64,000 nucleotides of DNA. Source: Lactarius indigo. Taxonomy: Eukaryota; Basidiomycota; Agaricomycetes; Russulales; Russulaceae. A model generated the notes under the pieces. It saw only the letters and a program-made list of their open reading frames with translations, was not told the DNA's origin and did no database searches. The DNA is taken from positions 62,001-126,000 of the forward strand of contig JAFKAC010000066.1 of assembly GCA_025766275.1 (NCBI GenBank), read 5' to 3'. This document shows positions 54,331 to 64,000 of the stretch, one piece after another. How positions within the stretch are numbered: position 1 is the stretch's first letter; each line of letters begins with the position of its first letter. A program made the position numbers and the translations under genes.

Positions 54331-54639
54331 TAAATTGAGGTTTCTGTTTATATAATCACACCAAACATCGTCACTACCATCATGCTTTCTCTGAAAGTGA
54401 TATCAATTGTAAGAATGTTATTGTATCTACTGCCCCCACTATTGAGTCCACTGCATCTGCACCCCTTCCAATATCCAACTACAGCCTCACCCAAACTGCT
54501 GGTGTCTGCAGTGACCATTCAGGTGGGTGAGTGGCAGCCTGGCAGGTGCTAGCTGCTGGCAGGTTCAACATCTTGGAGCTTCCCTTCTTGCTCTTGGAGT
54601 TGGAAATGTTGATCTATTAATCTACTACTACTAGTATGA

Positions 54640-54905
54640 TAGTACTCATGACCGTGGTTGTCGTCACCCCATGGTCATTGGGACCCTATCACCATCGTGG
54701 TCACCCCACCGCTGTCATGGTTGCCATCACCAAGGTTGTCATGGTCGCCTCATTGCCATTGCCGAGGTCGTTGCCATTGCCAAGGTCGTTGCCATTGCCG
54801 AGGTCATTGCCATTGCCTTGTGGTTGCTTCGTCACTGTTGCCAAGGTCATTGCCGTTGCCTCATCACTGTGGTTGCCTCATCACTGTGGCTGAGGTCGTC
54901 GTGGT
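54640..54905. repeat. Degenerate GTTGCC/GTCATGG repeat
   Basis: Repeated words GTCGTTGCCATTGCCGAGG, GTTGTCATGGTCGCC and CACTGTGGTTGCCTCATCA, mostly in steps of three bases. A similar patch lies at 56860-56960, so the repeat brackets the UGGT fragment. Confidence 0.65.
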
Positions 54906-54965
54906 CACAGGTCACCTCAACGTGAGCACTGCAAGAGCACAGACCTGGAGAGGTTGACAACTCAC

Positions 54966-56817
54966 AAAGACAAGGGGCCGCCCACATGATCAAGGGTGTC
55001 CGGGCCTGTAAGGTGCACGAGCCTTTCCACATCGCAGACAACCTCTCCATACCAATCCACCCACAAGCCACACAATTCTGCATCTGCAACGGTGTCATTC
55101 AGGGTCTTTCTCGCATTGTCCAAATAATGTTCGTAAAAGGCGACAATTTTTGGATTTGCAGCGTGCAGGGCGAGCTGTGCTTGTGTTGAAGCGCAGAACT
55201 AACAAGCAAGAAATAAGCTTGAACAGCTAGAGACAGACAAGTTACTTCAGAGGTAGAAGGAACTCTAATACCATTACTACACACCTAGAGACAGACAAGT
55301 TCTATAGAACGTCTTATGAGTAAAAGGTGAAAGAGGTAAGGTAAAGGAAGGAACTTACACTTCAGAGGTAGAAGGAACTCTGAAGTGTAGAGGCGAAAAC
55401 AGCAGTCCTTATATACAGGACGCTTAGATAATAATGGTCTGTGCGCACTGGTGACCCAAACACAATAGAGGTGGTCTGTGTGCCAGAGGGAGAAATGCCA
55501 TTGGATGGCAGATGTAGCGGTATGACTTATCGCGTACAACTAGACCAAGGTGGAGGTAAGTGAACTGAACTGGGAAGACACCCAAGCCTAGCGCGGAGAC
55601 AAGTCACATGCTGAACGTACAGTCACAACGGAGAGTAGACACACGTAAGGACTTTGTACAAGTCCGAAGGTCTGGTGATCACGCTGTGGCACGCTGAGTG
55701 GAGAACCAAGAGGACAAGTTGGTTCCACTCAGGACGCTACATGAGGGTTTATATACTATGCTGCGGCTGAGTTCGAATTACTACGGAACCTTGTTACTAA
55801 AGGTATGTGTAATAGTAATGAGTCAGACGCTGACGCGTCATGTCTAATATTAGCCTTATCTATTGTGCTGACTGATGCACAGTCATTAAGGCTGACAGAA
55901 CAGTGACGTGTCCTTATCTATGAGTCACAACCCTATAACAACGTAGTCTAGAACTATCTAGAACGTTCCCTGCTTATCGTCCAATGAGAAACGGCTATAT
56001 TAATAAGGAAAGTAACCTAAAGAGGTAACATCCGATAAGGAAGTTACTATCTCTGGATCACGTGCTTATTGGTGCACATGTTGGCATCATGTGACTAACC
56101 ATCTTATCATATCTAATGATAAGGACTTGGACGTTTAAGCACAACGATGGAGACTCGTATCTTCACCAAATAAATCCATAAAAATACGGAAAAATAAGGC
56201 AAAAATAGAGCGTCCGTGACAGCAGAGAACAATAGCTGCCTAAAGCAGACAATACCAGTATCTTAACAATAGAGAGAACAATAAGAACCATATATGGTTC
56301 TAACAATAAAGATAAACAAAAGCGGTCCATATGAGTCTGGAGTGTCCATGAGTCCATAAGGGACAGGTACCGTATATAGTATGTGGGCTGACTCAATCAG
56401 ATCCCATGAGACATGTGACTTTAACAGTTACGTCTCAACAGCTTGAACAACTTCTACTGCACCTGGTTTGGACAAGTAGCTGGCAGAGAGTGCTGTCTGT
56501 AATGTGAGCTGCTGCTGCGCCTTGGGTGAGAGCTTGTCTTTGGCTGGAAACACATCAGGGCTGGTCAAGGCATCCAAGAGTGGAAAGAATGCACCAGGTT
56601 CTTCTAATGAAGTCGTTTCTCTGCAAAAGGAGATGTGACATTAGTCATAAGATAATTGTCATGAGGGGTCGTACATGAGTTTGAGGAGGAATGGTGGAGA
56701 AGGCCAGGAGGTGCAGAGGGAGACGTTGACTGGTGGAGAAGAACTGCGACAAAAAATGGCAGAGGAAAGCAGGGACAGGATGAGACCAGCCCATACTGAG
56801 ACAGAGCTCGTCCTCAT
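54966..56817 (-). pseudogene. 5' end of a UDP-glucose:glycoprotein glucosyltransferase gene, split by an LTR
   Basis: Read on the minus strand, exon 1 (56817-56675) encodes MRTSSVSVWAGLILSLLSSA, a signal peptide, then SSSPPVNVSLCTSWPSPPFL. After a 54-bp intron come TTSLEEPGAFFPLLDALTSP, then SASYLSKPGAVEVVQAQLAL, HAANPKIVAFYEHYLDNARK and CGLWVDWYGEVVCDVERL. These are typical of the N-terminal thioredoxin-like region of UGGT, the ER folding sensor that reglucosylates misfolded glycoproteins. The frame is uninterrupted across the solo LTR at 55184-56440 if the LTR and one target copy are removed. Only about 180 residues exist; the catalytic domain is absent, so it is a captured or truncated fragment. 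Confidence 0.75.
55184..56440. mobile_element. Solo LTR (1257 bp) inside the UGGT fragment
   Basis: It starts TGTTGAAGCG and ends CGTCTCAACA, with a 5-bp target duplication GCTTG (55179-55183 and 56441-56445). TATA-like motifs CTTATATACA (about 55408) and TTTATATACT (about 55748) are present. No internal coding region was seen, so it is a recombined solo LTR. Confidence 0.8.
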
Positions 56818-57474
56818 TTCAGTGCCAGTGGAATGCAAGCCTAGGCTAGATGGTCACTCGTCACCGTTATCAAGGTTGTCGTGGTCGCCTTGTCACTGTT
56901 GCTGAGGTTGTTGTCGTGGTCGCCTCATTGCTGTGGTCAAGGTTGTCATGGTCACCTAAGGTGACAAGGTGACTCACCTTGTTGCTGGCAAAGCATCTTG
57001 ACAGTTTCAAGGAATGACCAGGTGGGTGAGTAGAGTGCATTGAATGATGGTGGATGAGGAGCATGAGGCAATTTGTCAGTGCAGGTTTTGAGGAGACACA
57101 CTGGATCAGACGTACCAGGGTATGGGGGCACAGCTGCCATGCAGTCACAGGGAGCATATGTATGCATGTACATATGAAGACAAGGGCCACAAGGCACCAC
57201 AGACTGAGACAAAGGTTCCTGACAAGCATGTGCTGGGCAGCTTGCACATTGAGTTGGGGGGAAAGTGTTAGAGCTTGAGATTGTTGTGCAGCTTGCACGT
57301 GTACAAGATCTTGCCGGTGGGGTCTGGGAGTGCCTCTGCGTGGTGCTCTCTGTGCTGGTTAGCAGTGGTGCCGTGATTGGTGTGAAGAGAGGGACATACC
57401 ATCATGTCCTCGCAATTGGCCTGTGGGGACACCTCCGAGAGTCTGAGGCTGTTTGATAGCAGAGAGTGACATAC

Positions 57475-57608
57475 CTGGTTATTAGGATTGTCGAAGGTGA
57501 ATGTGGTTCCCTTGAACCACTTTTCTAATGACAATGTATGCTCACTCATGTGCTTCTCTTTGAGCCTGTCCTTATCCCAGACGACGAACTCTGGCACACT
57601 GAGCTTGT
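57475..57608 (-). pseudogene. Isolated exon of a C2-domain protein
   Basis: Between a CAG acceptor (before 57608) and a GTATGT donor (57474), the minus strand reads KLSVPEFVVWDKDRLKEKHM and TLSLEKWFKGTTFTFDNPNN. The VVWDKDRLK...LSLEKWF pattern is a C2 lipid-binding strand, most like the C2 of fungal phosphatidylserine decarboxylase. Downstream pieces to about 57270 are out of frame. It is an orphan exon between the UGGT fragment and the hAT gene. Confidence 0.5.
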
Positions 57609-57841
57609 CTGCCAGAAATTGGGAAATGGCCAGTGGGAGGCAGAGGGTTGGATGAGGGGGAAGTGGATGGGTGGCGAAAGGTGGTGGATGGATGGTGATG
57701 ACAAGATGCGGGGAGGGTGACAGAATGAGTAGGGCGTGACTTTGCACTAATGTCCATGGAAATATATTGAGGAAATGATTGGAACTGAAACGGTCCACAC
57801 GCTGCAAGCTAGTAGGCTACAAACTAGTAGATTTTTGATAG

Positions 57842-60800
57842 CTAATAATCTCTCTTTAATGATTCTAAGATCAAGTCAATATCGATTGGGTCGATCTCAG
57901 TGTCCCCAACATCATCATCTAGCAATTGTACAAGCACGTCAAAGTGTTGTGCTGCCTGTGTGACAGCAGAAATATGTCCGTTCCTGTATGCACTCTTAAG
58001 TAGTTGCAATCCCTCAAAGATTTCCGGTGTTAACGCGTTTCTTTGTCGGCAGTCTGTTATCCCCACACTGCTAAAGGCGCACTCTGATGGTGTAGCCAAT
58101 CCCTGGATTGGGAGGTAGTCCCGGGCAATCCTCTTCAGCATAGAATATTTATCATCGCTCTGGGACTTTTAGACACATATTCATTAGGAAGTAGTACCGG
58201 ACATAAAAAAACCAAACTCACCCCCCACCATGAAATGACATCCACCACGGTCTCAACGCTGGAGTTCAAGTATTCATTGAGTTCATCTCGAGGGCTGCGT
58301 TCTGCCTTCTGTTTCTGCTGGAACGCCTTGATGGCCTCAAGAAGGTAACAACCACCATAATGTGCTGGTGACTTCAGCATGGGTGGTATGGTGATGGTGT
58401 CTTCAGTGTGTGTTGTAACTTCTGGAGCGATATAATAACTGTCAAACTACAAAGACACAATCAGTATAAGAGAATTAAGTCTTAAAGGCTCATGTACCAC
58501 CTCCCCAAGCTGCTCCAAAGCAGCATCATATTGTTCACAATCCCACTGGATCCAGAAATAAAGGTCCTTGAGATTGGGATCGAGGACTGGTGCAGTCAAT
58601 AATCAAGGAAAGAGCAGGAGCCCAAGAACTTACCAACGCAAACAAAATAAGTTATGCACAAGCCTTCAACACAAGCATGCCATTTGCGAAGACTCTTGAG
58701 TCCTTCATTCAGTGCCACCTTCAGTTCGTGGAAATGAGCATGGCCAGCCATAGCTTCCCAGTTTCTGATGAGAAATTCAAAAGTCAATATGATACGCCAG
58801 ACAGTTGGGGTGTGCTCTTTTGAGAATGTTTGCTGGGCATTTGACAGCTCCTGGTGGGGAATGAGTAACAAAGTGAAGACAAGAATTGGAGAAAAACATA
58901 CCCTGATTGAATGTTTAATATTTATGAGCTGCTCCCAGTCTCTATCAAACAGTTGGAATGTCACGCCTCTGCGGGGGTGTGCGTCGTTCTGTAACAGATC
59001 CTGCCTAAGGCAAAGGACTCTGAGTTGGATCCCCACTGAGTGGAAGGACTCCTAAGGTCTTCTGTAATAGCTCCTACGCCGGGGTAGCTAAGTCTGTGGC
59101 AATCCCCCTATGATGAGGTGGGAAGGTCCTTCTGTAACAGCCCTTTGTGCTAAGGTGACTGAGTCTGTAGCAATGGACGAGCGCTGAGGCCTAAGTCCAA
59201 AGGTCACGTGTCACTGGGCTGACCAGTAAGACAGAAAGAGGATAAGAGTGAAGTCAAAGGGGAAGCCTGCACAGAGGCTGAGAGGGGAATGACCCAAAGG
59301 AGATGAGGGTCAAGGGTCAGAGGTTCTGGGTCAAGGGCTTGAGTGCTGAAGGGACTGAGGCACTCAAGGAGGCAGTGGAGATACAACGCAGATAGTTGAT
59401 TAAGCCAAAGCTAAGGAGCTAAGGCGTACTACAGGGTTCCTTATATAGTACAGGATTGCGCCTGAGCGCATAGTGCTACTGGTTGCTATAGATAGAGTAA
59501 TGTGCTGGCAGGATGATGCTATTATCGTGCAAGATGGTGTCATGCCAGCAGAGCAGGGGAAGGATAGACGAGAATAGCACAGAAGGTGCTAGAACGATCA
59601 GATAAGGGGAAGCATAGGTTCAAGAAGGTAACTGCTAGGAAAGGGGATGGAGATGGATCAGATGAGATAAAGACAAGAAAAGAAAAGCAGCAGGGGGTTC
59701 GTGACATGGAAGTCAGCGTAGCTCCGCTTCCCAGACAAGTTTGGGACTTGGTCATTCACATCCACAAGCAGAACAAATTGTTCAATCCCCTGAAGGAAAT
59801 AGATGTCATTGCTGCCACTGACTGAGATGATGAAAATACGATACATACTGCTCGGAGTTTGAGAAACCAGTCAAGGAAATAGTAGAGGGATCCTCAGCGA
59901 GTTCAGACCCACATGATGAACTCCAATGGGGGATGTTGACTTGCTTGCAGGTCTTTCTGAAGTAGGCCCTGGCCTGTGGTGAATTATGGATCTGCAGTGT
60001 GACGCATGCACATTAATGCAAAGACAAGTCCGATATTGAAGGGACTTACCTGGTTGGCCAAGGCAATCGCTTTTCCAAGTGAATCACCTGAGTTGAAAAC
60101 ACCTTCGTCCAAGTCGTCATCGGGAACCTCCAAGTCCAGGTTGGTAGATGTGTCAGAACCTAATCCTGGCACAACCTTTTGAATGAAGTGTTTTGCCACA
60201 AGGTGGAGTGAGTGCTCCATGCACCTGAGAATTCAATTAGAAAATGTTAGTACGTGGATGTACCAACACTTACAACATATCACATTCTACAGCCCTCCAT
60301 TCTACTTCTGTATCAGTGAGATTGCTCTGGAGCATGTGAATAGTCATCTGATTGATGGCTGCCCTGTCACTGGTAAACCAGCCGATCTGCATGCATTCAG
60401 AGTGAGCTATGAGAGCCTAAAGGAGAAAAAATAAAAGTCTTACCTTGCCACAAAGTCCGTAGTCATCCAACGTACAAATCAAGATGCCAGCCATGTTCTT
60501 GCCAGTGTGCCTACCTATAATCTCCTCAAAGCTCAGTTGTTCACACCTGAGGCACCATGCATGCGGTTGATCCACTGGTGCATCTACATACTGGGCGGTG
60601 ACAGAAATGTATGGGTCTCCTGATCCTGAGGTCCACATATCGAAAGTAAAGGAAATCTTGCTGGGGACCCTCTTTATGTTCTCACGCATACTCCCCTGTG
60701 CAACATTTACACGTCTAAGTATCTCGGTGTGAATCGTGTTGCAGCATGGTATGTCGTTATCCGAAAGCAAAGGATGACAGAATTTGAGGACACGGCAAAA

Positions 60801-61763
60801 ACTCTCACTCTCAATCAACAGGAATGCCTGTAAGCGGAGGGAAATTAGATATGTCATATTATGCATGTATTCACTCACCTTATCTTCACAGACAATGAAC
60901 TCAACAATATAGTCAAGTAGGCCGGCGTTCATAAATGGTGGGCCCTTTGGTTCACAGGTAACCACACTGTCTAAACTAGTCTGGGTGAGGCTACACGAAT
61001 GTCAACAGATCGTCAAGTAAATGAGGTAGTGGCGACTTACCTGCTGCTATGTGAGTCAGCTGGCTTGCGGAAGAGGGTGCGGGGTTTTGGCTCAATGCCA
61101 AGTGCTTTGCAACGTTTGCGATACAACGGTGCATGGTGTCTAGGAGGGATCAGTAAATTACGAGACCAGATGAGCAATAAACTACCTTGCAATATGCATT
61201 TGCAAACTGGTCGTGCTTCCTGTTAAAAAGGACAACTTCTGGCGATTGACCAAGGGATCACTACTTCAAACAACCCCTGTGGGCAAATGAAAACGGAAAA
61301 AAAAAACAAATGTGCTTACTTGCAGACCATGCACACATGTCCATCCGAGATCTTGCCTGTAACCAGGTGCCTGTATGCCTTCTGTCATTTAAAGATGACC
61401 TGGATGTCTTGGGTACATTTTGCTTTCGGTTTGAAGTTCAGGGCCTAACCAACGTGAGAATATGTGTGGAGGTGAGAGTATGCGACATACCTTGTGGTCC
61501 GCATCGGCCATCGCCCTGATGGACTCATAGTCACAGGTGGATGCAAGGTCGCCCACATCTTGTGGCTCCATGGAAATGTCACTGTCGGACACTAGGTCAT
61601 CTATTGGCACTATGGAACTGTCCTCGTTGGAGTTGTTGGAGTCATATGAAGAGGCATCATCCACATCATCAACGACATTGACATGTGTGATGCGCCGATC
61701 TTCAGTTGGTGCGGCCTTGCATTTGGTACCTTGTTTTGCACGTCTCATTGATACAGAACCCAA
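57842..61763 (-). pseudogene. hAT transposase pseudogene
   Basis: From 5' to 3' on the minus strand: an acidic N-terminus (about 61390-61763); then LLDYIVEFIVCEDK, CNTIHTEILRRVN and SKISFTFDMWTSGSGDPYIS (60470-60965); LSFEEIIGRHTGKNMAGILI; HSLHLVAKHFIQKVVPGLGS (60050-60220); DRDWEQLINIKHSIR and SNAQQTFSKEHTPTVWRIIL (58700-58950); ELNEYLNSSVETVVDVISWW (58230-58290); and the C-terminal dimerisation region YLPIQGLATPSECAFSSVGI, TDCRQRNALTPEIFEGLQLL. This is the standard hAT order. In the motif expected as WVRTRWGSLYYFLDWFLK (about 59860-59910) an Arg and a Trp codon are TGA. A solo LTR splits the gene at 58959-59706. Confidence 0.85.
58959..59706. mobile_element. Solo LTR (748 bp) inside the hAT gene
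   Basis: It starts TGTCACGCC and ends TTCGTGACA, with target duplication TGGAA (58954-58958 and 59707-59711). Removing it restores the hAT frame (YADF-QLFDRDWEQL). It carries a TATA-like CTTATATAGT near 59440 and internal tandem pieces based on TTCTGTAACAGC (about 58975, 59057 and 59130). Confidence 0.85.
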
Positions 61764-62967
61764 AGATGCTTTGGCTGCCTCAATAGCTTGCCGAGATGGG
61801 CAGTGAGCACGTCCTGATCACCAAGCATGTCCAGAAGCACCACCTGAGTTCTGAGCAGGAAACGGAATCAACTCATCTTTGTCATAAGTCCAATTCATCT
61901 CTGAGGCGTCCTTCAAGGAGCCATCGGGTCGGACAGCATGCCCCAGGTCTTGCGTGTTCACAGACATCATCTGAAGGATGAGCTGGTAGGCGTAGGGACA
62001 TACCTTGCTTTTATCCTGTTTTCTTGCCCACCCCCCAATACGCTAACATCGTTGAGGTGAAGAAAATTTGAAGTGTTTGGTACAGTCAGTGCACAGTAGA
62101 ACCATCAGTGATATGAAACAGAGGAACACGGCCCTTGTGAAACAACACATCATTGAATGAAATCCATCAGCCCAACATGTGACTGGGCTTCCTTCAACCA
62201 CTCCAACACCAATGGCTGTCCTCGGCCCGACACGTGACTGGGCTTCTCGATCTTGTCTCACCTCCACTCACTCCCTTGTTGCTCCTTCTCCTTGCTAGAT
62301 GCCCAACTGCTCCGACACCAATGGCTGTCCTCAACCACCTACACCATAGCCGATAGCCAACAATGCCTCGGCCGAAATGTTATCAAGGGTCCTGCCTCAA
62401 CATTCCCTTCCATTCCATTCCTTGTTTTGCGGGCCTTCCTCTACCTAACATTTCACAACCTTGTGATATTGTCAATGCATATGCCTTCGGCCGATGACCA
62501 GCCAAGAGGCCTCCTCTTTGTCAGAAAAAGGTGTGCCAGAATCTTCTCCAGCTCCCACCTTACGTTCATTATCTACTCACCCTGTTTAATCCCTCTAAGT
62601 TTAGTACACATCAATAGCGTTGCTAGTGCGTGTTGCAATACTCCCCCCTCAAACTTTCCATCTCTCTTGGACTTTATCGTGGACACTCTCATTTACTCTT
62701 CTCCGTTTGTCTGTCTGTCTCTACTGTCGATAATTTGGTTTTCTTATGACACCACTCCCCATCCCATCCGTGTGTCACATGATGGAGTCAGAAGCACTGC
62801 AACTTCTGGTGTTTCAATTCTTTATGTAACCATCGAAGACACCTGACAGATGACTGCTGCACACATTGACTTATCAGCTTGAACACCCTCGCTGCTCTTC
62901 TGCCAGGCTGGTTTCTTTCAGTGAGTTTTTATTTTTATTTTTTCCTCATTCTTTTAACTCTCCGAAA
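61764..62967. other. Decayed sequence, no gene recognised
   Basis: A 197-residue frame at 62253-62846 has no motif. The phrase GACTGGGCTTCCTTCAACCA and variants of CACCAATGGCTGTCCTC recur three times (about 62205, 62230, 62315). Nothing else was recognised. Confidence 0.4.
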
Positions 62968-63195
62968 CTGATGACACAAACCTCACCCAGATGGTGTCTG
63001 TTGACTTTATGCGGACATACGTGTGGAGATCTTGATGAGCTTAGTAGCAATAAGTTGTTTTTTTTTTCAGTTTCACACTGTTTCTCACTGATGACATGAA
63101 CCTCACACAGGTAGTGTGTCAACTTTATGTGCACATACTTGAATAACTGCATGGAGGTCTCCAATGTCTTTAATATTGATAAGTTTTTTTTTTTT
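62968..63195. repeat. Two-copy tandem repeat of about 121 bp
   Basis: Copies start CTGATGACACAAACCTCACC (62968) and CTGATGACATGAACCTCACA (63089). Both continue through a TCAACTTTATG/TGACTTTATG word and end in a long T run. Confidence 0.75.
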
Positions 63196-63780
63196 TTGTT
63201 TCCCTCACCCTCAACCCCCACCAGATCTCCACAAGCTGCGACTCTATCATCATTGGTACATTTTGGCATCCAAATGTCACCTAGGCATATACAGAGCAAC
63301 TTGCGTGAGACTGGCGGCAGTTTGACTCCGTACTTTTAGCACTTACAGGCTTACTTCAAAGGGTCCTGTTGTCTTGAAACTCAGGTTCTTGGGGCATTAC
63401 AATGAAGTCTGCAAGCGTGTACAGCAAACAGACATTGATCCCAAGTATGATGTACAATACACTTGCTTCGCATTTCCCTGACACCCCGCCTAACAGCTTC
63501 TTTTCTTCAGAGAACGACATGAATGTCCTCATGCGCATCTCTTCTACATCACAAAATATGCCTTTGCCCTCACACACACCTTACCTTGTCTTCCTCACTG
63601 ACTACTGGATCCAAGACAAGTCACACAGCTTATGCCACCAACACATGGCCTCAACCTGCATCTTTTTTTCTTCTTTTTGAACCTATTTATACCCCAGTAT
63701 CTCAACTCATTCCCTCCATCTCCTTTCTCTTCTCCCTCTATTTCGTCTTGAACCGTGTCACTCTTTACTTTGTCCAATGA
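63196..63780. other. No recognisable gene
   Basis: Short frames on both strands without motifs. Confidence 0.4.
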
Positions 63781-63789
63781 CCATTCCTT

Positions 63790-63965
63790 CTGACCCCAGC
63801 AGCCATCCCCAACCACCACCCCCTTGCCAGTCCAATCTCCATTCATGCCAACGTTCATGCCATCCCCAATCACCACCCCCTTGCCAGTCCAATCCCCATT
63901 CACACCAACGTTCACGCCATCCCCAATCACCACCCCCTTGCCAGTTCAATCTTCGTTCAAGCCAA
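63790..63965. repeat. 57-bp minisatellite (three units)
   Basis: Units contain ACCACCCCCTTGCCAGTCCA followed by CATTCATGCCAACGTTCATGC. The 57-bp period equals 19 codons, so open frames cross it on both strands (minus: GDWTGKGVVIGDGMNVGMN). It continues towards the window end in degraded form. Confidence 0.8.
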
Positions 63966-64000
63966 TGTTCGCACCATCATCTAAGACTCTGCATCAAATT

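Overview
The window looks like part of the nuclear genome of a filamentous basidiomycete, probably an agaricomycete. The evidence is intron-dense genes with 50-60 bp introns and CTGAC/CTAAC branch points, recognisable fungal housekeeping genes, and a Ty3 chromovirus, a Tnp2/CACTA-like transposon and a hAT transposon. The genus cannot be fixed from this sequence. All coordinates and exon joins were read by eye; no search or alignment was run.

1-26 kb is a segmentally duplicated, decaying block. Pieces of four host genes recur, with introns retained, so the copying was DNA-based: an F-BAR/RhoGAP protein (three long copies at 4.5, 19.5 and 23.3 kb plus a 3' piece at 10.5 kb), the AP-3 mu subunit (four fragments), hexokinase (two fragments at 14 and 18 kb) and the mitoribosomal SOD-like protein mS42 (fragments at 7.4, 9.3 and 22.6 kb). 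Between them lies a divergent pair of intact 110-aa paralogs (12758-13090 + and 16817-17149 -). They share a TATA box context and a family of upstream repeats. Fold-back sequences and a CTAG-rich block are also present.

26-31.4 kb is an ordinary compact gene block: intact mS42 (-), OST2/DAD1 (+), a five-exon DUF1748 microprotein (-) and an ADGF-type adenosine deaminase (+, 11 exons).

32.2-52.3 kb appears to be one large DNA transposon with ACTCAGTAAAAA-like inverted ends, a TCATGCAG flanking repeat and AGTCA-rich subterminal arrays. It carries a Tnp2-like transposase (+), a divergent 591-aa accessory gene (-) and several minisatellites. A complete, very young chromovirus (41560-51415, 692-bp LTRs, TSD CACAC) is nested in one minisatellite. 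Between its 5' LTR and gag it carries three extra Met-free reading frames. Each begins exactly at an AG|TG acceptor, while a donor at the end of the LTR leaves an A, so splicing would create the AUG. This is the most unusual system in the window.

52.3-64 kb is a graveyard of mobile elements and gene fragments: a transposase N-terminal piece, a UGGT 5' end split by a 1257-bp solo LTR, a C2-domain exon, a hAT transposase pseudogene split by a 748-bp solo LTR, and tandem repeats.
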